Below, one piece after another: positions 8,301 to 12,703 of a stretch of 12,703 bases of DNA. This DNA is from Acidimicrobiales bacterium. Its GTDB lineage: Bacteria > Actinomycetota > Acidimicrobiia > Acidimicrobiales > JABEUL01. The notes under the pieces were generated by a model. That model was given only the letters and a program-made list of their open reading frames with translations, did no database searches and was not told the DNA's origin. Within the stretch, counting starts at the first letter, position 1; each line of letters opens with the position of its first letter. The stretch covers positions 1-12,703 of the forward strand of contig JABEUL010000287.1 in assembly GCA_013044465.1 (NCBI GenBank), in the 5' to 3' direction. A program made the position numbers and the translations under genes.

Positions 8301-8435
8301 AATAGTGCGGGGAATGCTTCACTGCCTCAAAGCGGTTACTTTTGCGTGGATGGTAATAGTGGACACGCAATCCAAGTAGAGATTTACGGAAATGGCGTTA
8401 CAGTTAATTCGAATGTATATTCACCTTGGCCATAG
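2343..8435 (+). CDS. Giant membrane-anchored surface protein: propeller-like head, Ig/cadherin-like repeats, fibronectin III repeats
   Basis: About 2030 residues from the proposed CTG start (2003 from GTG 2424). Residues 1-23 are basic (R6, K9, K10, R16, K19) and precede one membrane segment (about 24-41), giving an uncleaved N-in/C-out anchor. Residues about 45-375 look like a beta-propeller of short WVT/GRLN/LYIATYG/LWLPNG-type strands with C302 and C317. Residues about 395-1460 hold around eleven divergent Ig/cadherin-like (Big_9-type) repeats of 90-100 residues, marked by SDPxG and YTISDGxG motifs. Residues 1461-1918 hold about five fibronectin III repeats marked by GLTNGxSYTFxVxA. After a PPPPP linker comes a 104-residue domain with C1941, C1945, C1965 and C2001. 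No LPXTG sorting signal is visible. Proteins of this design precede MoxR-DUF58-transglutaminase genes in other Actinobacteria. The likely role is a long fibre or adhesin-like rod; the ligand is unknown. Confidence 0.85.
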   Translation: MNFATRYLKKASSWIRSHKSVSGQIFGVILIIISLVVAAYVSKGVQVAKVNLSDDSVWVTKTSDFFIGRLNHQIEQLDGAANTNQTLSDIYQDGLNVFAYDMPQGLLRPLDPASVTLGTSISIGQNSQVSMGGGYIGILSESSHDLYIATYGQIENFSLRDKPALSNLSLSTEMISGLDGIVHLIDPTNGAITNIYSDSGGVLHSSVDSTGLTGELSISAVGSQPVALDVRSGELWLPNGAKVKVPGTKFALQQPSTGSSSVYVSSDSGLFQIPIDGGTPVNIAGSIKVAGPPVAPVFAQGCINAAWKNSANYVYQCGNLPPISSPISGISSSDQLVFRVNDGVVALNDTQNGNVWLIANNKTVLVNNWAQLQLASHPQTKPGGTGKANALDSTPNLPPVANPAYFGAHPGELTVLPALIYDSDPSGNILTLVSPTSLPSSQGQLEIIDSGQEFQFTPNSNASGTIQFPYTISDGKGGTASSEVIVQIYPRSVDIPPKIPSKAPELTVGEGQVITFNALEGWWDPVGNPMELTGVSGDTADTISFLASGTVIFRATGPPIFRVLNITVSDDQGESSTEQIGITVLPSGQSTPPVAPNIYETTRTLVPLDINPLAGIVDPNGAPLRLASVSGGGSAQVTPDYIDGTIGFLASTPGTYYIDYTIADEPFSGTPQVSNNAVIRVDVSSPETSSQPIAGVNFAYLSPGVPNYVHVLSNASDPNGSILVVQSVDVPPGIPVTASVYKDQEVVVTSNQIVSGSETIYYTISDGVNSTTAPIVILPASNSANPGPVTVPMTATAMEGSVVDLNPLSLDSDPNGGALTIAAQSVKVDTSQGGIGGFAFADNNTIEYQAPLDTGQAVIEYSVSNSQGLTSSSTIDVNVVPFSAQTNQAPVPVPIVARVISGSSVVINIPTASISPSGESVSLVGVTSEPQLGFISSQSPNSITYQAYSNKSGTDTFTYEMRSQDGQVASSTISVGVAPLPGIVGAPVAPPQNITAQPGRTVDVPVLNNDYSPEGLTIGLDASVPLQVSNATASISGSNIEVHTPSSNHSSSTITYTITDFHGRQSSGELTVTTDSSYKALPVVKDIVVSTVAFNAASITVNLLENASDPDGTQSDLKVVSIPNSGGRATLLSASQASFSLTNEWETYVYSVQGQDGQSSATVTVPPLKTNNFSLIPGSIVVTDANTPVTFDVNSYIKDSAELPVLLSSSAGVSGSEGIATAISQKSITFSPTHDYAGPASILVTVDDSVGSLSQEITIPVEIKPTVVQPPIFYGPTINAALGKNLVVDLMTYTTTFSSNQSVNFSALTGAPSNLGAVLSGSSLSITPQGIKSGTEIVVSFTLSSGVSSSTGSVQFDIVSSTAPLATTTPAFVTVNQGVEVAVDVLKSYVVNPIPTQPMTVLSATVSTGQGVAYVSAPGVVTFTSSKSYSGQAVVSYVVEDGTKDISREVSGVINITVLGVPGVTSAPNVVSIGDSSVELSYSTPASNGSPIYEYLISGGTQPLICNSNLCTVTGLNNGVSYQFEVAAINKVGQGPPSQPSKAVMPNVVPSAPGAPQVSFGNASVKISWAAPSNKGTQILCYNLSITPNQGTNPGCISATSYTWPGLTNGSSYTFEVQAVNLAGAGSFSPSSVPIVPATVPNAPGRASDSWDTSDPTGSKLNVTWNTLTTISQDGGDAISYYTVYVYQGSSLINSIKVPAASGTTMTYQVSGLSTGNSYTFTVSATNKAGTSQPSPMSSAMTPYSQVSNVGNLSVNSPPTSGYVTLNFSTPTPNQSLSYYYIENGGSKVGFSGPGGTVSGLTNGQSYTFQVEACNPEFCDSPSNSVSYTPDAPPSPPKISVVQGSTTVTFNWTNPSSNGCPISSVSYTIPGVNSGTVGAPGGGSDTAGTGYSQTYSIDLTATDTCGLSSTASASGSTGPPPPPAEKVTISPGAYTTSVSGCSGGCYYVDATLSGFAPNTTYNFLCTDNGSEFWPSPNPASYAQVTTNSAGNASLPQSGYFCVDGNSGHAIQVEIYGNGVTVNSNVYSPWP
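3526..6721 (+). repeat. Array of about 11 Ig/cadherin-like protein repeats
   Basis: This coding stretch holds tandem beta-sandwich repeats of about 90-102 residues. Approximate repeat starts in protein numbering are 395, 497, 590, 690, 784, 887, 984, 1078, 1170, 1266 and 1361. Recurrent marks are DSDPSG, VDPNGAP, SDPNGS, SDPNGG and SDPDGT loops in early and middle repeats, and a YxISDGxG-type strand near each repeat end. DNA identity between repeats is low, so they are old and diverged, not recent expansions. The last three repeats lose the SDPxG loop. Boundaries were set by eye. Confidence 0.65.
6722..8097 (+). repeat. Array of about 5 fibronectin type III protein repeats
   Basis: Each unit begins with a P-x-AP or similar turn and carries a GLxNGxSYxFxVxAxN strand pair typical of fibronectin III domains; examples are near residues 1514, 1603, 1718 and 1803. 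A 14-base DNA match GGACTTACAAATGG occurs at 7158-7171 and 7740-7753, encoding the GLTNG turn of repeats 2 and 4. Paired cysteines sit in repeats 1 (1506/1511), 2 (1581/1596), 4 (1814/1819) and 5 (1860/1905), but not in repeat 3. Confidence 0.7.
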
Positions 8436-8503
8436 TGTTAGTCGATGTGTCGGCACGTCTAGAATTAAAAAGACCAGTTTCAAATTGAGAGGAAAAATCT
8501 GAA

Positions 8504-9475
8504 ATGTCAAATATGACAGAAGATCAAGCAAAGTGGTTTAGCGGAACTTTTGACAAGCTTGTTAAGAATATTGAAGGTGCTGTACTGGGCAAAGATAGAG
8601 CAGTACGACTCTCACTTACAGCACTTTTGGCAGAGGGGCATCTACTTTTAGAAGATGTTCCAGGAACTGGCAAGACCTCTTTAGCTAAAGCTATTGCCAA
8701 CACGGTGGATGGAACAAGTTCTAGGATCCAATTCACTCCTGATCTTTTGCCAAGTGATGTAACAGGTGTAACAATTTATGACCAACGGACCGGCAAATTT
8801 GAGTTTTATAAGGGTCCGATATTTGCAACAATTGTCTTGGCAGATGAGATAAACCGTGCTTCCCCTAAAACTCAGTCAGCGTTATTAGAAGTCATGGAGG
8901 AGGGAAACGTCACAGTTGATGGTGTTAGACATCCAACCGGGAGTCCATTTATGGTCATTGCCACACAGAACAATATTGAGCAAATTGGCACCTACCGTCT
9001 TCCCGAGGCACAACTCGACAGATTCCTGATTAAAACTTCGCTAGGTTATCCAGATCACGACTCTACAATTAAAATTCTCTCGGATTCTTCTAATCGTGAC
9101 AGAGCGGCTGGAGTTAAGGCATTAATAACAGCAAAAGCAGTGAAAGATATGGCGACCTTGGCCTCTACGACTCATATCGAAACTTCAGTTCTGGCCTATA
9201 TAAATAGAATTGCCGAAGAAACTAGAAGATCTGTAGATTTACGCTTAGGAGTTAGCGTGAGAGGTTGTCTTTCACTAGTTAGATGTCTAAAGGTGTGGGC
9301 GGCCTCGCAGGGCAGAGCCTTTGTAACTCCAGATGACGTAAAGGATTTAATGCTTCCAGTATTCTCGCACAGAGTGGTACTTGATCCCGAAGCGGAATTT
9401 ACAGGTGCCACCGCCGAGTCAGTACTTGCAAAGATACGGGATGAAATAAAACCGCCAGCGCTAAAGGTTGGATAG
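8504..9475 (+). CDS. MoxR-family AAA+ ATPase
   Basis: A 323-residue protein of normal MoxR length. Walker A is VPGTGKT at residues 52-58, Walker B is IVLADE at 110-115 followed by the family-typical INRASPKTQSALLEVMEE, sensor 1 is the ATQNN of 153-157, and the LDRF of 171-174 carries a conserved arginine. The sensor 2 region LGVSVRG (248-254) keeps the arginine but has V where most members have P. MoxR ATPases use ATP to remodel or activate partners, often von Willebrand A-type proteins such as DUF58. ATG 8504 is preceded by GAGAGGA (8487-8493) at 10 bases; ATG 8513 is an in-frame alternative. It lies 68 bases after the giant protein and one base before the DUF58 gene, implying a coupled trio with the next two genes. 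Confidence 0.93.
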   Translation: MSNMTEDQAKWFSGTFDKLVKNIEGAVLGKDRAVRLSLTALLAEGHLLLEDVPGTGKTSLAKAIANTVDGTSSRIQFTPDLLPSDVTGVTIYDQRTGKFEFYKGPIFATIVLADEINRASPKTQSALLEVMEEGNVTVDGVRHPTGSPFMVIATQNNIEQIGTYRLPEAQLDRFLIKTSLGYPDHDSTIKILSDSSNRDRAAGVKALITAKAVKDMATLASTTHIETSVLAYINRIAEETRRSVDLRLGVSVRGCLSLVRCLKVWAASQGRAFVTPDDVKDLMLPVFSHRVVLDPEAEFTGATAESVLAKIRDEIKPPALKVG

Positions 9476-9476
9476 A

Positions 9477-10751
9477 TTGTCGGTCGTAGAGAGAGTAGAA
9501 GACCCAGAAGTTGCCTTAGAGGAAGACTCAAAGTCTGTTAACAGATTGTCTCAGGCGCTTCATTTCACCCAGCAACTTTCGCAACCAATTGTGGGTAGAG
9601 TCAGAATCAGTGCTTCATATGTGCATCGAAGTGGTTTCATTGTTTTGGGCAGTGGAATAGTCTGTATCATAATTGGCGAAAAGTTCTCCTGGGCTGAGTT
9701 TTTATTTCTTGGCCTTGCATGCATAGGCACTCTGCTTGTAGCTGCTGCATTTTTATTAGGCTCAACTCAACTTAAGGTAGAGATAGAACTAAAACCGAAA
9801 AGAGCAGTTGTGGGGGAGAGAGTTGCTGGGAGTATTACGGTAGCGAATAATTCAAATAGGAGATTACTGCCTCTTCGTGTAGAGCTAAACGTTGGGAACC
9901 GGAAGGTTGCATTTGATTTACCGATGTTGCAACCAAGTGCATCAGTGGAAGAGGTAATAGTAGTTTCCACAACTCGCAGAGGGGTAATAAATGTTGGTCC
10001 AGTTAAATCCGTGCGCTCAGACCCACTGGGTTTGCTGAGACGTGAAATGACCTGGGTGGAGCCTGTTGAAATATTTGTACATCCAAAAACGACATCTATC
10101 AGCTCAATCGGTGCCGGAATACTTCGAGATCTAGAAGGTCAAGAAAGCACGCAGCTTTCAGTTAGCGATATAGCATTTCATACCTTAAGGGAGTACATAC
10201 CAGGAGATGATCGTCGATTTATCCACTGGAAGACCTCAGCTAGAACTGGTAAATTAATGATTAGACAGTTTGTTGATACTAGGCGTTCACAAGTTGGAAT
10301 TGCTTTAGGAGGTACAGACTCTGATTTTGCGGGAGAAGACGAGTACGAATTGGGTGTGTCGGTATTTGGATCCCTTTCTCGAAGAGCTATGAGTGACTCG
10401 CAGTCGCTCTGTTGTGCCGCTAACGGAAGAATGTTGCCCACTGCTTCGCCAACATTACTCCTTGACTCTCTATCTAGACTCAACTTCCCCCTAACCGTTG
10501 GCAATTTACATGACAGCGTCCACGAGATGTCAAAGGTTGCAAAAAATTTAAGTCTTGGAGTACTTGTTTTTGGATCTTCATTTGACGCAATATCTGCCCG
10601 AAAACTAGGGAGGCGCTTCGGCGCTGGTACTACCTTGCTTGCTATTAGAGTCGGTGCCGACAGAAACAAATTTTCTACGATTGGTGACCTTACGCTTTTG
10701 GAGCTGGAGAAGTTGGGAGATCTTTCACCGTTGCTAAGAGCTGGACTATGA
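9477..10751 (+). CDS. DUF58 domain membrane protein (MoxR partner)
   Basis: A 424-residue protein with two membrane segments (about 53-67 and 70-95), a predicted beta-rich region (about 100-200), and the DUF58 signature REYIPGDDRRFIHWKTSAR at about 238-256. A vWA-like C-terminal half follows. DUF58 proteins are regularly encoded with MoxR ATPases and transglutaminase-fold proteins and are thought to work with them in envelope assembly or maturation. TTG 9477 is preferred because AAAGG (9463-9467) lies 9 bases upstream. TTG 9468 is also in frame and would overlap the MoxR stop by 8 bases, but has no properly spaced site. The end overlaps the next gene as ATGA. Confidence 0.88.
   Translation: MSVVERVEDPEVALEEDSKSVNRLSQALHFTQQLSQPIVGRVRISASYVHRSGFIVLGSGIVCIIIGEKFSWAEFLFLGLACIGTLLVAAAFLLGSTQLKVEIELKPKRAVVGERVAGSITVANNSNRRLLPLRVELNVGNRKVAFDLPMLQPSASVEEVIVVSTTRRGVINVGPVKSVRSDPLGLLRREMTWVEPVEIFVHPKTTSISSIGAGILRDLEGQESTQLSVSDIAFHTLREYIPGDDRRFIHWKTSARTGKLMIRQFVDTRRSQVGIALGGTDSDFAGEDEYELGVSVFGSLSRRAMSDSQSLCCAANGRMLPTASPTLLLDSLSRLNFPLTVGNLHDSVHEMSKVAKNLSLGVLVFGSSFDAISARKLGRRFGAGTTLLAIRVGADRNKFSTIGDLTLLELEKLGDLSPLLRAGL
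10748..10751 (+). promoter_or_regulatory. ATGA stop/start overlap coupling DUF58 and transglutaminase-like genes
   Basis: The DUF58 stop TGA (10749-10751) shares bases with the start ATG (10748-10750). GGAG motifs lie slightly further upstream in the DUF58 coding end. Such overlaps usually mean translational coupling and fixed stoichiometry of the two membrane proteins. Confidence 0.8.
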
Positions 10752-12703
10752 TTAATTCCAAAGAGACGACTGTGCGAGGCAATTTCGTTTCAATGCTGGC
10801 CGCCTTTTTGCTGACAATGTGCGCTTCAGTTGAGTTCTTTTCAATATTTCCAGGTGACCGAGTAATTATTGTTTCGATTCTGGGATCTTTATTGGGCGTG
10901 GTGGGAGCATATCTTGCCATGAAATTAAGCATTCCAAAACAGTTGGAAGCTTTATCTCTTATAGTTGCTTTTTTTCTCTTTAGCGCTCCTGCCACAAATG
11001 CTGGAATTATGTATATCATTCCTACACTAAGTTCGATACATGGAGTAGCGACAACCACTATTAGCGGCTGGTCGCAGCTCGTGACATCTCAACTACCTCC
11101 GGGTCCAGATAACTACCTTTTAACGATTCCCTATCTCGTTACGCTGCTGGGTGCTTACTTTGGTTTTAGTATCTCAAGTAGGACGAAATACCGTCTTTTA
11201 GGCTTGTTGCCACCTCTCCTAGTTTTAGTTTCAGGAATACTTTTAGGTACCAGCTCAGGAATCAGTATTTTAGATAGAGCGGTTCCATTGTTTGGTGTGG
11301 CTTTAGTTTGGGTTTATTATTTGCGCAAGCAGCAAGGGCCTGAACTGATTGGAGAACATACCAACTTATCGATCACTGGGGCATCAATAATGATCGTCTT
11401 TTCCATACTATTTGGCATTGTCTTTACCCCGTATTTTCTAGGTAATTCAGAAAGGGTAGTGCTTCGCAATTATGTTATTCCTCCCTTTAATCCAGAGACC
11501 TACCCGAGTCCACTCAATGGATTTCGAAACTATGTAGTTACAGAAAAAAATACGCTGCTGTTTACTGTATCTGGGGTAGAAAAAGGGGATCAGATAAGAC
11601 TTGCAACAATGGACTCTTATAACGGTGTCATTTGGGGAGTTGGAAGTGGTTCAAGTGGAAGTGGTTATTATGTAAAGCCAGGTAATCCAATTTCTCAACT
11701 GATTTGCCCTAGCACATATGGATGCAGCCATCAAGAAGTTACAGTAGTAGATAATGCATACTCAGATGTTTGGTTACCTTCTGTTGGAAACGTTATTACG
11801 ATGAAGTTTTCAGGATCGAGAGCTGCTTCGCTTGCACAAAACGTCCAGTTCAATTTCGCCACCCAGTCTTTGGCAGAACCGATACTTCTATCACCTGGTG
11901 ATTCATATTCGATAAATGCTCTAGTGCCAAATTATCCAAGTGCAACAGAATTAGCCGGACTAGATTTGGCAAAGATCTCGCTTCCCTCTCCAACGAATGT
12001 TCCTCCAGTGATTCAGAGTAAGGCTAGTACGTTAACTGCCGGAGTAGGTCCAGATTTTGCAAAGCTTCAGGACCTAAGTACCAAACTTAGGCAGGATGGT
12101 ACTTACAGTGACGGCCTAAAAAATCAGGCGGTGTCTGTCGCAGGAACAGGTGCATACCGGATGGCAGAGTTTTTCCACGGAGTTCCTGTAGGAGATGCTG
12201 AGCAGTACTCAAGTGCAATGGCACTAATGGCTGACTCACTTGGACTCCCCTGTCGAGTTGTATTGGGAACTGTGGCAAAAAGTAACGGCACAATACAGGT
12301 AAAAGGTTCCGACATCACTTCCTGGGTGGAAGTCGACTTCCAAGGTATAGGGTGGTATCCATTTTTTCCCACACCGCCGACCTCGTCGAAAAAAAATCAA
12401 TCCCCGCCTGCACCGCCTGCTTCGTCAGCAAATATTCCAGTAGTTGCAAGCAATCTGGACAATAGTCAGAACTCCAGTGCTGCTAGTCAAAATGCCACTT
12501 CAAAAGCCGCCGCGACAAAAAAGCATGTGACTGGAAACAATGCCACTGGGATTTTAATCCTAGATATTTTCGAGATTTCACTTCCCTTTCTAGTAATAAC
12601 ATTTGTTGCAATGTCTATATTGCTATTGAAGGCGAGGCGTAGGCGCAAGCGCAAGTTTCAAGGGTCGCCGCTAGATAGAATCGTGGGTGCTTGGCAGGAG
12701 TTA
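10748..12703 (+). CDS. Multi-pass membrane protein with catalytically degenerate transglutaminase-like domain (partial, 3' end outside window)
   Basis: An open frame runs from ATG 10748 (ATGA overlap with the DUF58 stop) to the last base, 652 residues with no stop. About seven N-terminal membrane segments lie between residues 12 and 225, including pieces near 12-30, 37-57, 63-80, 119-140, 147-165, 170-187 and 206-224. A large extracytoplasmic part (about 230-600) contains a transglutaminase-like core with EQYSSAMALMADSLGLP-type helix, RVVLG strand, SWVEV strand and GWYPFFPTP ending. A Pro/Ser/Ala/Asn-rich linker (about 545-600), a C-terminal membrane helix (about 602-628) and a basic KARRRRKRK tail follow. 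This TgpA-like layout is the usual third partner of MoxR and DUF58. The expected catalytic Cys, His and Asp positions hold A484, T524 and F540, so crosslinking or protease activity is unlikely. Confidence 0.85.
   Translation, partial: MINSKETTVRGNFVSMLAAFLLTMCASVEFFSIFPGDRVIIVSILGSLLGVVGAYLAMKLSIPKQLEALSLIVAFFLFSAPATNAGIMYIIPTLSSIHGVATTTISGWSQLVTSQLPPGPDNYLLTIPYLVTLLGAYFGFSISSRTKYRLLGLLPPLLVLVSGILLGTSSGISILDRAVPLFGVALVWVYYLRKQQGPELIGEHTNLSITGASIMIVFSILFGIVFTPYFLGNSERVVLRNYVIPPFNPETYPSPLNGFRNYVVTEKNTLLFTVSGVEKGDQIRLATMDSYNGVIWGVGSGSSGSGYYVKPGNPISQLICPSTYGCSHQEVTVVDNAYSDVWLPSVGNVITMKFSGSRAASLAQNVQFNFATQSLAEPILLSPGDSYSINALVPNYPSATELAGLDLAKISLPSPTNVPPVIQSKASTLTAGVGPDFAKLQDLSTKLRQDGTYSDGLKNQAVSVAGTGAYRMAEFFHGVPVGDAEQYSSAMALMADSLGLPCRVVLGTVAKSNGTIQVKGSDITSWVEVDFQGIGWYPFFPTPPTSSKKNQSPPAPPASSANIPVVASNLDNSQNSSAASQNATSKAAATKKHVTGNNATGILILDIFEISLPFLVITFVAMSILLLKARRRRKRKFQGSPLDRIVGAWQEL

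Noticed and set aside
12073..12091. Inverted repeat CCTAAGT / ACTTAGG with a 5-base loop inside the transglutaminase-like gene.
   Set aside because: It lies in the middle of a well-formed coding region without a T-tract; a 7-bp stem in 12.7 kb is expected by chance.
1..12703. CRISPR arrays, tRNA or rRNA genes, insertion sequences, integrase or attachment sites.
   Set aside because: No regularly spaced direct repeats, cloverleaf-like sequences, transposase motifs or terminal inverted repeats were seen.

Overview
The window looks like a chromosomal segment of a low-GC actinobacterium. Sampled lines give roughly 43-47% GC. The gene content (two WXG100 proteins, an EspG-like protein, a giant Ig/fibronectin surface protein, then MoxR, DUF58 and a transglutaminase-fold protein) matches a block known from Actinobacteria, for example Microbacteriaceae-like lineages. 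The modest GC would fit a freshwater planktonic group, but taxonomy cannot be fixed from this sequence. Every gene is on the + strand, packing is dense, and there is no gene-free stretch longer than about 170 bases.

Layout. Bases 1-69 are the tail of an upstream gene. Bases 79-348 encode a short WXG100 protein. A near-perfect 12-bp hairpin follows (358-392), then a second WXG100 protein with a 230-residue hydrophobic, glycine-rich extension (413-1360). Next is a 266-residue protein resembling EspG-type chaperones (1374-2174). After a 168-base gap comes a 2030-residue membrane-anchored protein (about 2343-8435) with a propeller-like head, about eleven Ig/cadherin-like repeats, about five fibronectin type III repeats and a small four-cysteine terminal domain. 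Its best start is an unusual CTG codon. Then come a MoxR AAA+ ATPase (8504-9475), a DUF58 membrane protein (9477-10751) and, overlapping it by 4 bases, a multi-pass membrane protein with an extracytoplasmic transglutaminase-like domain (10748 to the window end, incomplete).

Working model (inference). The first half is a type VII (ESX) secretion substrate module: two paralogous WXG100 proteins plus a candidate chaperone. The second half is an envelope module: a very long filamentous surface protein with the MoxR/DUF58/transglutaminase-fold trio, which in other bacteria acts as an ATPase-driven assembly or maturation machine. All three catalytic positions of the transglutaminase-like domain appear substituted, so it probably binds or scaffolds instead of crosslinking. 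Co-location in one directional cluster suggests the two modules act together at the cell surface; the sequence alone cannot prove this.
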